NCBI RefSeq assembly: GCF_030525615.1
Contig: NZ_JAUNEJ010000002.1
Coordinates: forward strand, 287,955 to 351,954
DNA: 64,000 nt
Source of the DNA: Cutibacterium sp.
Lineage (GTDB): Bacteria; Actinomycetota; Actinomycetes; Propionibacteriales; Propionibacteriaceae
Direction: 5' to 3'
This document shows positions 34,284 to 45,813 of this stretch, in pieces. Position numbers and translations under genes: made by a program. The notes below the pieces were generated by a model. That model made no database searches. It had not been told where the DNA came from and was given only the letters and a program-made list of their open reading frames with translations. Numbering within the stretch: position 1 is the first letter of the stretch; every line of letters begins with the position of its first letter.

Positions 34284-35738
<1,455 letters not shown>

Positions 35739-35762
35739 TCTGCAACATCTTAAGTCTGGTTG

Positions 35763-35798
35763 ATTCTGGCCGCCCGGGTAACCTCGGGCGGCCAGAAT
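35763..35798 (+). terminator. Terminator of argG
   Basis: ATTCTGGCCGCCCG pairs perfectly with CGGGCGGCCAGAAT around an 8-nt loop, 25 bp beyond the stop and followed by GAGTTTT. Confidence 0.88.
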
Positions 35799-35872
35799 GA
35801 GTTTTCCACGTTGTTATCCAATATTCAGTGTGCGATCTCTTCCCACGGCCCCCGGGTAGCCTACTGACGACA

Positions 35873-36252
35873 ATGAGTATTAACACGACACCCCCAAGTG
35901 GCTGGACCAATCCCGGTGGAAACTCACCATACGAGAGCTATCCCTCGCAGCCTTACAAACTTCAAATGGGCCTCCGCTCCTCGCCTGATGAGAAGTGATT
36001 CTCAGGTCTCTCTTTGACCCGTCGTTCGAGTACTACGTGACACCGAAGATTGCGAAGATCTTCTGCCTCCTCGCCACCATCTTCGCAGTCGCGATGTGGA
36101 TCGGCACGGTCATCACGGCTGGTGTTGGCGGCGACGACACCCACGCCAGCGAGGTCCTCGTCGTGCTCACAACCCTACTTGGGTAGATTCTGGCATTCTT
36201 GTTTATCACCGGAGCGAGAATGCAAACCGAGTTTATCCGTGTCCAAAACTAG
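35873..36252 (+). pseudogene. DUF4282 membrane protein, frameshifted with an internal stop
   Basis: Three pieces belong to one gene. The first (35873-35998) is a Pro/Ser/Tyr-rich start of 41 residues. The second, in another frame, begins LRSLFDPSFEYYVTPKIAKI and continues through a membrane segment (FCLLATIFAVAMWIGTVITAG) to TAG 36184. The third, in the same frame after that TAG, reads ILAFLFITGARMQTEFIRVQ and stops at 36250-36252. LFDPSFxxxVTPK and ARMQxEFIRV are the landmarks of DUF4282 proteins. One frameshift near 35995 and one nonsense codon are needed to explain it; sequencing error is the alternative for the first. Confidence 0.75.
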
Positions 36253-36391
36253 TGAGATCACCTCCAACATCCGCCAGAAATTGGACCGCTGGCTCAATCT
36301 TAAAAACCGCGCAGCACTCACGTTGTGCCGCCTTTTCCATTCCCGGACTCGCAGCCGACACGAGATGGTCAGATCGTTATAGACTACTCGA

Positions 36392-37612
36392 ATGCGCGGT
36401 TATAGGGATGTCATTGCCATCCGGGAGGTGTGGGCAACCCTCCTCTTGTCGTCTCTGATACGGATCCCGATTTTTAGCCTCGGGATCGTCATGAGTGTCC
36501 ACGTCGTCAGCTCACTACATCTCGATTATGTGCGAGCCGGGGCAGTGACAACCGTGGTGACCGTCGCATCGATGATTTCAGGCCCGTGGCGAGGCGGCAT
36601 GGTCGACCGCAGAGGGCTGCGACGAACCATGTTTCCCTCTCTGATCGTTACGACGCTTACCTGGGGATTATCACCGTGGCTAGGGTATTTCCCACTCCTC
36701 GCGCTGTGCGCCATAGGTGGCCTTTGGAACTACCCCATCTTCACAATCCCACGCCAAGTCTTGATGGCGGCAGTACCGGCTTCCCGACGCCGCGCCGTAC
36801 TGTCGCTGGACTCGGTGACCGTGGAGATTTGTTACATGATCGGCCCGACCGTCGCCATCATCGCAGCGACGGCCATTGGAACCCAGATCACCATTACCGC
36901 ATGTGGCTTCATCGCAACCATCGGTGCGGCAGGACTGATGATCCTCAACCCAGCGACCAAGGACCCGTCCGAGACTGGCCCGGCACCTTCCGCAGCCCAG
37001 AACCCATCGTCAGCGGCGCCGGTCGGTCAAACCGCTCATAACCGAAAAATGGCGTGGTTGTCCCCGAGATCGGCGTCGATCCTGCTCGCCGTCATTGCAG
37101 CAGGGTTCTGCCTGGGCGGTATTGAACTAACGACCGTCGCAGCAATGAGGTCAATGGGTCATCCCGAGGCAATCGGGTGGGTACTTGCTGCCTCCGGTCT
37201 GGGGTCGGCCGTTGGAGGGGTCATGTATGGCTCCTTGCCACGGGGAGCGTCCACGGCACTTCTCCTGATTTTCCTCGGCTCTACCAGCGCGCTGCCCGCC
37301 ATTTCCAGCACTCCTGCGTCGACGGCCATCCTGCTGTTCGTGGGCGGCGTCTTTTGTGCCCCGACGATTACGTCATCCATCGACGCGCTCACCGACTTAG
37401 TCCCACCGGACTCCCGGGGAACCATCATCGGATGGCAGGGATCGTGCCTCAACGCCGGCACAGCCATGGCGGCCCCATTGATCGGCGCCGTCATGGACTC
37501 TCACGGGTGGCAGTGGGGGTTCCTCCTGGCTGGTATTTCCAGCGCCATCATTGGAGTCATCGTGTGGGCAACAGCCAAGGTGCTGAGAAAACGCAGACCA
37601 TGTGATCGCTAA
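36392..37612 (+). CDS. MFS transporter
   Basis: 406 residues with about 12 membrane segments. The loop 2-3 motif GGMVDRRGLRRTMFPS is the MFS signature A; a hydrophilic central loop (KDPSETGPAPSAAQNPSSAA) separates the halves. The general layout matches drug or metabolite exporters of the DHA type; no substrate can be named. A -10-like TATAGA at 36378-36383 lies only about 8 bp before the ATG, so the transcript may be leaderless. Confidence 0.85.
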   Translation: MRGYRDVIAIREVWATLLLSSLIRIPIFSLGIVMSVHVVSSLHLDYVRAGAVTTVVTVASMISGPWRGGMVDRRGLRRTMFPSLIVTTLTWGLSPWLGYFPLLALCAIGGLWNYPIFTIPRQVLMAAVPASRRRAVLSLDSVTVEICYMIGPTVAIIAATAIGTQITITACGFIATIGAAGLMILNPATKDPSETGPAPSAAQNPSSAAPVGQTAHNRKMAWLSPRSASILLAVIAAGFCLGGIELTTVAAMRSMGHPEAIGWVLAASGLGSAVGGVMYGSLPRGASTALLLIFLGSTSALPAISSTPASTAILLFVGGVFCAPTITSSIDALTDLVPPDSRGTIIGWQGSCLNAGTAMAAPLIGAVMDSHGWQWGFLLAGISSAIIGVIVWATAKVLRKRRPCDR

Positions 37613-37840
37613 TGCGCCGACGCTAGCACTAGCTTCGCTTCCTCTCCGCCGTCCCCTGCGCTTATCGCTGCTCCCCACCACCTTGCATGTACTCCTCCTT
37701 CGTTGTGGTGATGTGGTGGATGACTGGCGCGGGCGTCGGGTGGGGTGGCAGCAGATTCATTCATAACCCGTATTGCCACCGCTGAACACGGTGACGTCCG
37801 AAATGCAGCTGTGCCCGGAGGCGGTATCGGGGAGCTCCTG

Positions 37841-38788
37841 CTAGGCGACTTGGGCACCGTTCATAATGCGGCGCAACACGGACTCGGGATATATGTTTTT
37901 GGGCCGATGGCGCCGATGAAGATGTGAGGCCAACCAGTCCAGCACGAACCGAGGATTACGTCGAACCATGGTCGGGGTGGCGTGAAGCACGGTCCACCCA
38001 TGCCGATCGAGGTGGGCCGACCGCATCATGGTGTCTTCGAAGCCCTCCCTAGTGCCATGAACACTCCGCCCGTCGATCTCCAACGCGACATGTTCAGCAT
38101 CGAAAGCTTGGTCAAGGTAGTAGCAGCGCTCTCCGGCCCACACTTTTCGGTTGGGTTTGTGGCCGGTGACGCCAACAGCGCGCAACATACGGCTCACCTC
38201 TAACTCGGGAATAGACCAGGCGTTCAGGTCAATGTCGGCCAGCGCGGCGTCGACCTCGGATTTGGAGTATCGGCGCGTCAGCGACTTACGGGCCTTGCGA
38301 CAAGAGGCAGGGGTCACCAGGCGTTGGCGCAGCGCCTCACACACCCACTCCCATTCACCGGCGATGGCCAACATGAGTACCGAGACCTCGGGAACGGCCA
38401 TGCGTATACCATCGCGTTCGGTGAGGTAGCGATGGGGCATATGCCAGCGGTGAACCCGGATTCCGGGCCGGTGCACACGCCGAGTCATGGAAAACGCCTC
38501 CACACAGTTAATACGGCTCAGGTCCATGTAGCGATCGGCGCCAGGGGCTTTCAAACCTTGCAGTAGCAATGCGGTTTTCCCAACGAAGGTGATGTCGCGG
38601 TGCCATAGCACCAGAGCGCGGATGATGGTGCGAGGGTCATCAGCCAAGCCAGTAGCGGCCACCACACCAGGCAGGATACGGACAGCGTCGCCGCGCGCTA
38701 CGGCACGGTCGGCTTGGCCTCGGATCGGGCTCCAGCGGTGAATCCGGGCGACACCATAGTGATTGAGATGATCGTGAAGGGTCCTCAT
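37841..38788 (-). CDS. AbiEi-like N-domain with DUF559 nuclease-like C-domain
   Basis: 315 residues from ATG 38788. The N-terminal part (RGQADRAVARGDAVRILPGV, then RALVLWHRDITFVGKTALLL) resembles the winged-helix AbiEi-type antitoxin or regulator domain. The C-terminal part (VALEIDGRSVHGTREGFEDT, MMRSAHLDRHGWTVLHAT) shows the DUF559/Vsr-like nuclease pattern with acidic EIDG. Proteins with this layout are widespread and highly duplicated in high-GC Actinobacteria; their function is unproved. No obvious AbiEii partner is adjacent. DnaA-like boxes lie just upstream. Confidence 0.75.
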   Translation of the reverse strand: MRTLHDHLNHYGVARIHRWSPIRGQADRAVARGDAVRILPGVVAATGLADDPRTIIRALVLWHRDITFVGKTALLLQGLKAPGADRYMDLSRINCVEAFSMTRRVHRPGIRVHRWHMPHRYLTERDGIRMAVPEVSVLMLAIAGEWEWVCEALRQRLVTPASCRKARKSLTRRYSKSEVDAALADIDLNAWSIPELEVSRMLRAVGVTGHKPNRKVWAGERCYYLDQAFDAEHVALEIDGRSVHGTREGFEDTMMRSAHLDRHGWTVLHATPTMVRRNPRFVLDWLASHLHRRHRPKNIYPESVLRRIMNGAQVA

Positions 38789-38839
38789 ATTTTCAGTTGT
38801 CGTTTGAGACCACTGGTTTCTGTCACCCAATTTCGGATC

Positions 38840-38878
38840 TGTGGATAAACCTGGGTGGCTTCGAACCCCTGTGGATAA
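38840..38878 (+). other. Pair of perfect DnaA-box nonamers
   Basis: TGTGGATAA occurs at 38840-38848 and 38870-38878, 30 bp apart and in the same orientation; both are exact complements of TTATCCACA. They lie in the 307-bp gap (38789-39095) between the DUF559-like gene and the CPA1 antiporter stop; I see no gene in this gap. Confidence 0.6.
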
Positions 38879-39095
38879 AAGCTCGGCAGGATTGCCACCG
38901 CCAGCACCTCACAACATGGGTGGTGATCTGGTTCATGACCGTGCTTGCTGCTATCCCACGTGGCAGCACCCCCACCGACAACCCGAATTACCAGGCTACG
39001 AAGCCCAGGACCAAGGGGAGCGGTGCAGCAGAGACCCGACTGCAGTCCCTCAGAGAAGAGCCCAAAGACAGCCCAGCCGCCTCAGGCCCTTCCCC

Positions 39096-41243
39096 TCATT
39101 CGCTCGGCGAGTCCGCCGACATAGGAGACGGTCGTCCCGGACTCAGCCGGTCAAAACGCGGTCGAACGGGTTCAGGCGCGCGCCCATCCGACCCGCGCCC
39201 AGCCTGGCCCAGGTGGGTTCCTGGGGGACCAGAAGCCCGGACTCCATCTCCAGCCGCCTTGTCACCTTGCACCTTGCGATCGGCGTCAATGCGGTCCCGG
39301 ACTGCCTCCTCAGAGGACGGCACAGACATTGTTTGACGCTTCGGTTCCTCATCCTCGACGGGGCCATGTTCCGGCTCCTTCTTCCACTCGTCACCCAGGT
39401 AGATGATGGTGTCCCCATTCTTCGGGGCATTCATGTCCACGTTCGCAACACTTACCGACGATGGCTTGACGACAAACATTACGACTGCCTCAGGCATGGT
39501 CTGGCGGAATCGTTCCCAGGTGCGGTTCTCGTCCAGTTCAACCCGACGCACTCTCTTACCGGTTCGCCACATCTTGTCCATCGCCGAGTGGGTCGTCGGT
39601 GGATCGAAGGCCGTCCTGGCCTTGAGGATCTGTGCAGTGCCGGTGGTGGAATCCTCGGCGTCACCTTCATCCAATCGCTCAAGCTGGAAGACATTCGCCC
39701 GCCCTAAGACGCGCCGATAATGCACCGACGCGATGGAATTCGTGTCATCGTCAGGAGTACATGCCACCATCGACGCGATCCCCGCGAGGTCCATGTCCTC
39801 GGTCGCATACTCGGACAAGAAATCCGCAGCCTCACACCTGAGTCCTGCTTTCCGGGCTGCGTAAAGGTCATAGGCACGCCGGGTGACAATGAGCGTCGGC
39901 ACATCGAGGTCGCGCAGTGTCTTCGCGGTGTCAATACTCCAGGAGGGTGACCCGGCAAACATCACGCCACGCGGACTTGCCGACGCCAACCCCAGCTTCT
40001 CCGCGAGTCGTCCTATACCCAGGCCGTAAATCGCCACGGTACACACGATGACAAGGAACACCAGCGGCACCAGCCGATCGACCTGGCTCGCCATTCCAGC
40101 GATCTGCTCAGCGAACGACAACAGCTGTTTTGCCCGCTCGGGGTCAGACTCGGCGATCTCATTGGCCTGCTCCCTGAGGTGGCTGGCAGACTCGCTGAAC
40201 TCCATCGCAAAGATCGACGCGATCGACGCGGCCACGATTCCTCGGGGAGCCATAAAGGCCATCAGAATCCGCTCCTGCCGGGTCGTTTCGGTCCGCCTCA
40301 GCCCCAATGCCACCGACACCGGCCGAATCACCAGCACGAGCAGAGCAACGAAGATCAGGCCCGTAGGCAAAACATCGACAATCTGAGAGGGCGTCACTCG
40401 CCCGGCCAGCATGATGAACAGCACCCCGACCAACAGCACTTGCAGGTGTTCCTTGAACTCAATGACGGGTTCAAGTTCAAGATGACGCTGGTTGGCGAGG
40501 TAGATACCGAGCATCGTCACCGCGACCAGCCCTGACTCCTCACGCAAGGAATTCGCCCCCACACAGGTACCGACGGCGATCCCAACAAAGATCACACCCT
40601 GGAGGAAATCCGGGATGAGGTGGTGTCTCATCATGGTGGTGACGACCCACCCGATTGGTGCCGCGAAAATCAACCCGACGAGCAGGGTCAACCCCAGGTC
40701 CAGCACACCTTGTCCGATCGAGGACCCGTCGATACTGCTGATGGCCTGGTAGACCAACAGAGCCAGAATCGCACCTAACGGATCGACGACAATACCTTCC
40801 CACCTCAGCAAGGCGCTCACCCGCCGGGTAGGCCTCAGCTGACGCAGGATCGGGTTGATAACCGTCGGACCCGTGACGATGAGTATCGCGCCCAGCAACA
40901 GGGACACCCGACCGTCAAACCCCAATGCCATCGCCGCGAGGGTGATGAGAACCCACGCGATTCCTGCCGTGATGGTGCACAACCGGAAAATCGGTCTTCC
41001 CAAGTCCCGAACCTCGCGGAGCTTGAGTCCAAGTGACCCTTCGAAGAGGATGATTGCCACTGAGAGGTTCACACCATCAAACAGGAGCTGCTTTCCGAAG
41101 ATCTCATCGGGGGTAACCCACTGTCCGAGTCCGAAACCGATCACCAGGAGGAACAGCAGCGCGGGCAGGCGCAAACGCCATCCGAGCCACTGAGCACCGA
41201 CCGCAAGCGCGAGTACGAGTGCCATGTATGTTGCTGCATCCAC
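39096..41243 (-). CDS. CPA1 cation/proton antiporter with cytoplasmic TrkA-like domain
   Basis: 715 residues from GTG 41243 (ATG 41225 is an alternative). The first about 430 residues form a CPA1 exchanger: LILFEG-type segment AIILFEGSLGLKL, TGPTVINPILRQLRP, RWEGIVVDPLGAILALLVYQ and RILMAFMAPRGIVAASIASI. A Rossmann-like TrkA-N domain follows (GVMFAGSPSWSIDTAKTLRD, LDVPTLIVTRRAYD), and a charged tail of about 100 residues ends it. It would exchange Na+ or K+ for H+ with nucleotide control. It is a second, larger antiporter besides 15191-16693. Confidence 0.9.
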   Translation of the reverse strand: MDAATYMALVLALAVGAQWLGWRLRLPALLFLLVIGFGLGQWVTPDEIFGKQLLFDGVNLSVAIILFEGSLGLKLREVRDLGRPIFRLCTITAGIAWVLITLAAMALGFDGRVSLLLGAILIVTGPTVINPILRQLRPTRRVSALLRWEGIVVDPLGAILALLVYQAISSIDGSSIGQGVLDLGLTLLVGLIFAAPIGWVVTTMMRHHLIPDFLQGVIFVGIAVGTCVGANSLREESGLVAVTMLGIYLANQRHLELEPVIEFKEHLQVLLVGVLFIMLAGRVTPSQIVDVLPTGLIFVALLVLVIRPVSVALGLRRTETTRQERILMAFMAPRGIVAASIASIFAMEFSESASHLREQANEIAESDPERAKQLLSFAEQIAGMASQVDRLVPLVFLVIVCTVAIYGLGIGRLAEKLGLASASPRGVMFAGSPSWSIDTAKTLRDLDVPTLIVTRRAYDLYAARKAGLRCEAADFLSEYATEDMDLAGIASMVACTPDDDTNSIASVHYRRVLGRANVFQLERLDEGDAEDSTTGTAQILKARTAFDPPTTHSAMDKMWRTGKRVRRVELDENRTWERFRQTMPEAVVMFVVKPSSVSVANVDMNAPKNGDTIIYLGDEWKKEPEHGPVEDEEPKRQTMSVPSSEEAVRDRIDADRKVQGDKAAGDGVRASGPPGTHLGQAGRGSDGRAPEPVRPRFDRLSPGRPSPMSADSPSE

Positions 41244-41650
41244 CTGGGCACTCTAACCGGGACAACGCCTGTTCTTCTACGCGGGAGACCCAGCGCCCTG
41301 GGAAAACCGGCTACCCGGGAGACCCAGTACCCCGGAATACCCAACACTGTCCGCGACACCAGCGTCAGCTGCCAGCCACCCCCTCAGCAGCGTCGGGGTA
41401 TAGACGAAAGTCGAATTGGTTGATACCGACCTGTACAAACGTACAGATTTGTGTGGCGCAAGAATTCACCCATGAGATTCACCTCAGCAGCGGAAATCCC
41501 GAAATGGTCACGTGTACACCACTCTGACAAGGCTATTCAGACATCCTATTTGGTCACTGTCAACGTTAAATCAAAACCTGAAATGCGCTTGTAACATCAC
41601 AGTCAACTGACGCCGACTACGCCGCTTTGACCCATTGGAAAGGAGCCACC
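41244..41650 (+). other. 407-bp gap before the WhiB-like gene
   Basis: No gene is supported. The gap carries a perfect palindrome, CTGTAC-AAAC-GTACAG, at 41433-41448, and an AT-rich stretch from 41530 to 41605 that probably contains the WhiB-like promoter. Near the antiporter start there are four copies of GGGAGACCC-like and CCCGG-like short runs (41280-41340). Confidence 0.45.
41433..41448. promoter_or_regulatory. 16-bp palindrome upstream of the WhiB-like gene
   Basis: CTGTAC and GTACAG arms are separated by AAAC. It lies between the divergent antiporter and WhiB-like genes, about 200 bp from either start, as an operator might. The binding protein is unknown. Confidence 0.35.
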
Positions 41651-42217
41651 GTGAATCGGACGAACGATTGCACCCTCCCGCCCTGCGCCAACCTCAGAGC
41701 GGTCTTCCAACATCCCCTGCTCGAGGGTGACAGCAGTGCCGCTACACCCGATCAACAGCGTCTGGAACGTCATTTGCAAGCCCGCGCCCGAGCTGCCTGT
41801 TCCACCTGCCCTTTCTTTGAGCAATGCCTTGAAAGCGCCATCCTCGACCACGACGTCGCTGGATTCGCTGCTGGCACAACGCCGCGCCAGCGTTCCCGCA
41901 TTCGCTCCCGCCTAGGGGTTCGAATCCGTCCCGATGACTTCGAGTCTTTCGCCGGGATTGTCGGTCGCGGACACCAAGTGTGCACTCAGGACGTGGTCAG
42001 ACTCCGCCAAGCCCACGCTGACCAGCCGTTGAGCTTCATTGCGGACCGTCTCGGCTGCTCCTTGTCGACTGTGAAGCGCCATCTGCGGCGGGCTCGCGAC
42101 AGCTCGCCGGCCCCGCGCCGCAAGGCTTCCGCAAAGGTGAGCACGACCAGATTGGCCACCGCGTACGAATCCGTGACCGGACGCCCTCACCCTATGCGAA
42201 CCAGGTTGGCTGCCTGA
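41651..42217 (+). CDS. WhiB-like regulator with a C-terminal helix-turn-helix extension
   Basis: 188 residues from GTG 41651 (AAAGGAG upstream). The iron-sulfur ligands are Cys in NDCTLPPCANL and the CSTCPFFEQC cluster (C-x2-C-x5-C), followed by the VAGFAAGTTPRQR turn that contacts sigma factor. Typical WhiB proteins have 80-130 residues; this one continues with VCTQDVVRLRQAHADQPLSF and IADRLGCSLSTVKRHLRRAR, a second helix-turn-helix of sigma-4/LuxR type, then a basic tail. It likely senses redox state and controls transcription. The extension is the unusual part. Confidence 0.85.
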   Translation: MNRTNDCTLPPCANLRAVFQHPLLEGDSSAATPDQQRLERHLQARARAACSTCPFFEQCLESAILDHDVAGFAAGTTPRQRSRIRSRLGVRIRPDDFESFAGIVGRGHQVCTQDVVRLRQAHADQPLSFIADRLGCSLSTVKRHLRRARDSSPAPRRKASAKVSTTRLATAYESVTGRPHPMRTRLAA

Positions 42218-42271
42218 GAAAGACACATTCTGTTCACCGCGTGCTCATCACACGGTGGCAAGCTGTCGACC

Positions 42272-43045
42272 ATGACATTTCATCCTCGTATGGTGGCCCT
42301 TGACATCGACGGGACCCTCGTCGACATCAAGGGCGAACTCCCGGACTCAGTCCGTAAGGCGGTCTCCAAAGTTGACGTTCCCGTCGTCTTGGCGACCGGG
42401 CGAGGGCTGTTCGGGGCGATCCCCGTCCATAAAGCTCTCGGCCTGCAAAAGGGACACGCCGTCGTGTCCAACGGAGCTGTCACCGCAACGATGTCCCCCG
42501 TTGACATCGAGTCACAAGTCACCTTTGACCCGCAACCCATCATCGATCACGTTATGGACGTGTACCCCCAGGCGCTCATCGCGGTCGAGGAGGTTGGCGT
42601 CGGATATCGACTCAACCAGCTCTTCCCCGCAGGGGAGCTACAGGGCGAGCTGCACATTGAGACGATCAACCAGTTGCGCTCCCGCCCGACTCCGCGCGTC
42701 ATCATCCGTGACCCGAACGGTTACGCCGATTCCTTCCGTGATCTAGCCAGCAGCCTCGACCTGCACAGCGTCTCCTATGTCATCGGCTGGTCGGCGTGGC
42801 TCGACATCACTCCAGAGGGTGTGACGAAGGCCTCCGCCCTTGACGACCTGTGCCGTCTCAAAGGAATCAACCCCACAGACGTTCTGGCAATCGGTGACGG
42901 CAACAACGACATCGAGATGTTGCAGTGGGCGGGGCGCGGAGTCGCTATTGGTGACGCGCCCGACTTCGTCAAGGACATTGCTGACGACGTAGCTCCCTGT
43001 TTTGCCGACGGCGGCACGGCAGTTGAGCTGGCCCGGTGGTTCTGA
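42272..43045 (+). CDS. HAD-superfamily hydrolase, Cof-like
   Basis: 257 residues. Motif I ALDIDGTLVD (nucleophile Asp), motif II VVLATGRG, motif III Lys in GVTKASALDDLC and motif IV GDGNNDIEML are intact, with a cap of Cof (IIB) type. These phosphatases act on sugar phosphates, pyridoxal phosphate or flavin precursors; the substrate is not predictable. Confidence 0.9.
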   Translation: MTFHPRMVALDIDGTLVDIKGELPDSVRKAVSKVDVPVVLATGRGLFGAIPVHKALGLQKGHAVVSNGAVTATMSPVDIESQVTFDPQPIIDHVMDVYPQALIAVEEVGVGYRLNQLFPAGELQGELHIETINQLRSRPTPRVIIRDPNGYADSFRDLASSLDLHSVSYVIGWSAWLDITPEGVTKASALDDLCRLKGINPTDVLAIGDGNNDIEMLQWAGRGVAIGDAPDFVKDIADDVAPCFADGGTAVELARWF

Positions 43046-43095
43046 AGTGGGCAGACGACGGATATGACAATTACAGCCACGACGACGCGTCAGCG

Positions 43096-44421
43096 TCATC
43101 CCAGCTTTGTCGAGGCCAAAACCCCGCGCGGAATGACGCATTCTTCACCCAAATCCATAGCCGCAATGCGTCCGGCTTCCCGCGCCTCAAAGAGCTTTGG
43201 CAACAACATAGCCGCCAGTGTTGCCGGCGAGATGGTATTGACGTAGATCTTCGTTCCGCCCTCGAACCCGGCCAATGTCGAAACTCGCAGCTTGAGGATG
43301 ATTCGCCACGGCACCGGCACACCGGTTCTCAGCGGACGGTAATGCCACTCCTCGTTCGCTGGCACGTCGTCACCGACGGCGACGTGGGCGGCGTGCAACA
43401 GGTCGGAAACGGCGTCGATACCGTCAGGATCAACTCGCCAGGGTTGGTCGGCTCGACTGGTCGACCACACCTCCACCGACGGGTAGCGGTGCCCGAACCC
43501 TACCGTCATGACAGCACCCTCATTGCGGGCCAGCACCAGGCCATGCTCAACTGCGAAATCTGGCCCCCAGCGATTGAAAAGATCTGGGTCGAGGACGGCC
43601 TTGGGCAGCACCGATTCGTTGTCGGCACCCACCTCGTCAATAGCCACCAGCTGCTTGTGCAGATGATCGAAAGACGCTCCAGCCGGCTTGAGCCAGTTCT
43701 GGAACGCCACCACGTAGCGAACGTGCTTGTTGTGACGGTGCAGCTGGACCATCGAGTCGACGGTCAGTGCCATGAACGCCCGATGTTCGTTGACGCTCAG
43801 ACTCCCCGATCCGGCGAGGTCGGCGGTCGTCGTCCCGTCGTCGGTGTAGTGCCGCTTGGCAATGATGACGTCATGTCCACCAGCAAAAAACGCCGCAGAG
43901 GCCGCCCGCAGCTCTTGAGGGTTGAGATCCTCGGCACGCTGATCGGATCCGATCGCTGTGAATTTGGCGTTGAGCACCGACCGGACGTGGGCTTCCCCCG
44001 CCGGATTGGACAAGTATTCTTCCTGCCATTCTCGTGACGCTCGAGGCAGGTCCATCCCCCAGTTGAGCTGCCAGTACTGCCACGACAAGATCTCGAAGAG
44101 GTTGGGGACCCGTCGGAACTCCGCAACAGTGGCATTGAGCTGATCCGCAGGGACACACCGCATGAGGTCGTGGTCGCACACCAACCCGCCCGGGCGCTTG
44201 ACGAGCCGAGTCTTCTCCGGAGGGGTCGACAACAGATTGTCCGGGCAGAAGGCACAGGCTGCCCGACGATCATGCTCAGTCAGTTCCCGGATATGTTCCG
44301 GCGGTTTGCTCAGCGGACGAGCTCCCCGACCGGGCACCGTCCACACCTTCGTGCCCGTGAACGGGTTGACCTGCTTGATGGTGCCGTCGGGCAGTTCCCG
44401 GTAGTACGGCTCCTCACTCAC
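43096..44421 (-). CDS. DUF4921/GalT-like HIT-superfamily protein
   Basis: 441 residues from GTG 44421, which overlaps the serS stop by four bases (GTGA). Zinc-type CAFCPDNLL near residue 45, [20 protein letters not shown] with the HxHxQ-type active site (HLHKQ), and [20 protein letters not shown] towards the end. The fold is that of galactose-1-phosphate uridylyltransferases; the family is usually catalogued as DUF4921. Given galK in the window it might be a nucleotidyltransferase for a sugar-1-phosphate, but linkage to serS is the only local context. Confidence 0.8.
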   Translation of the reverse strand: MSEEPYYRELPDGTIKQVNPFTGTKVWTVPGRGARPLSKPPEHIRELTEHDRRAACAFCPDNLLSTPPEKTRLVKRPGGLVCDHDLMRCVPADQLNATVAEFRRVPNLFEILSWQYWQLNWGMDLPRASREWQEEYLSNPAGEAHVRSVLNAKFTAIGSDQRAEDLNPQELRAASAAFFAGGHDVIIAKRHYTDDGTTTADLAGSGSLSVNEHRAFMALTVDSMVQLHRHNKHVRYVVAFQNWLKPAGASFDHLHKQLVAIDEVGADNESVLPKAVLDPDLFNRWGPDFAVEHGLVLARNEGAVMTVGFGHRYPSVEVWSTSRADQPWRVDPDGIDAVSDLLHAAHVAVGDDVPANEEWHYRPLRTGVPVPWRIILKLRVSTLAGFEGGTKIYVNTISPATLAAMLLPKLFEAREAGRIAAMDLGEECVIPRGVLASTKLG

Positions 44422-45692
44422 TTGGACGGCTCGATGAACTCGCGGCCACCCAAGTAAGGACGCAGTGCCGCAGGCACGCGCACCGAACCAGCAGCCTGCT
44501 GGTGGTTTTCGAGCAACATGATGATGATGCGGGTCATCGCGCACAGCGTGCCGTTGAGGGTGGCCAGCGGCTCAACCCCGTCGGGTCCGCGATGACGGAT
44601 GGAGAGGCGACGGGCCTGGAAGGTGGTGCAGTTCGACGTCGAGGTGATCTCGCGGTAGCGGTTCTGAGTCGGCAGCCAGCCATAGCAGTCATACTTACGA
44701 GCAGCCGACAGACCCAGGTCACCGGAGGCAACATCAAGCACCTGGAACGGGATCTCCAGGGCCGAGATGAAGTCCTTCTCGAAGCTCAGCAGCTTCTCAT
44801 GCCACGCTTCGGCCTCCTCAGGCAGGCAGTAGACGAACATCTCAACTTTGTCGAACCAATGGACACGGAAAATACCCCGGGTGTCCTTGCCATAGGACCC
44901 GGCTTCACGTCGGTAACACGGAGAGAACGCGACGTAGCGCTTCGGGAGCTCAGCGTCGTCAAGAATCTCGCCGGAGTGGAAAGCCGCCAGGGCAACCTCC
45001 GACGTCCCCACCAAGTATTGGTCGTCTTTCGGCAGGTAGTACACGTCGTCGGCGGCCTGGCCGAGGAATCCGGTTCCGTCCATGGCTGAGGGCTTGACAA
45101 GGGCCGGTGGAATCATGGGGGTGAATCCCCACTGTGCCGCCTTGGACATCGCCAGATTGAGCAGGGCGAACTCAAGCTGGGCACCGACACCGGTCAGGAC
45201 ATAGAAACGGGAGCCAGAAATCTTGGTGCCGCGCTCCATGTCGATCGCGCCGAGGGACTCACCGATCTCCAGGTGGTCCTTGGGCTTGAATCCCTCAGCA
45301 GCAAAGTCCCGAGGCGTTCCGATGGTCTCCTTGACGACGCCCTCGTCTTCGCCGCCAGCAGGAACACCGTCAATGACGATGTTGCCGAGGGTCTTGGCCA
45401 GCTCGACGAACTTGGCGTCAGCCTCGTCAGCAGCCTTCTTGAGGTCGGAGACCTCCCCGGCGATCGACTTGGTGCGGGCCAGTAACTCGGCTTTCTCGTC
45501 GCCGGACGCCTTGGCGATGCGCTTGCCCAGCCCCTTCTGTTCAGCACGCAGGTTCTCGTGGGCGGCGATGGCCTCCCGGCGGGCCTCATCAGCAGCGACA
45601 ATGTCGTCGACGACAGAGGGGTCCTCGCCGCGGGCGACCTGGGAACGGCGAACGGCGTCCGGATTCGTTCGCAGGAGCTTGGGATCGATCAT
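44418..45692 (-). CDS. serS: Serine-tRNA ligase
   Basis: 424 residues from ATG 45692 ([18 protein letters not shown], the family start). An N-terminal coiled-coil tRNA arm spans about 25-105, then the class II catalytic core: motif 2 [32 protein letters not shown], and motif 3 with [19 protein letters not shown]. It charges the three tRNA-Ser species encoded in this window. Confidence 0.96.
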   Translation of the reverse strand: MIDPKLLRTNPDAVRRSQVARGEDPSVVDDIVAADEARREAIAAHENLRAEQKGLGKRIAKASGDEKAELLARTKSIAGEVSDLKKAADEADAKFVELAKTLGNIVIDGVPAGGEDEGVVKETIGTPRDFAAEGFKPKDHLEIGESLGAIDMERGTKISGSRFYVLTGVGAQLEFALLNLAMSKAAQWGFTPMIPPALVKPSAMDGTGFLGQAADDVYYLPKDDQYLVGTSEVALAAFHSGEILDDAELPKRYVAFSPCYRREAGSYGKDTRGIFRVHWFDKVEMFVYCLPEEAEAWHEKLLSFEKDFISALEIPFQVLDVASGDLGLSAARKYDCYGWLPTQNRYREITSTSNCTTFQARRLSIRHRGPDGVEPLATLNGTLCAMTRIIIMLLENHQQAAGSVRVPAALRPYLGGREFIEPSK

Positions 45693-45813
45693 GTGGCCGA
45701 TCCTACCGGTCGAGGCTGCAAGGAGTGGACGGCAAAAAAGCTCGGCAGGATCCGCGATGTCCACCCGGGCCCTGCCGACGTTGTTGTGAAGCGATCAATT
45801 CATGACGTTGACG

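Noticed and set aside
37613..37840. Possible small gene between the MFS and DUF559-like genes
   Set aside because: Short frames on both strands lack a ribosome site and any family pattern.
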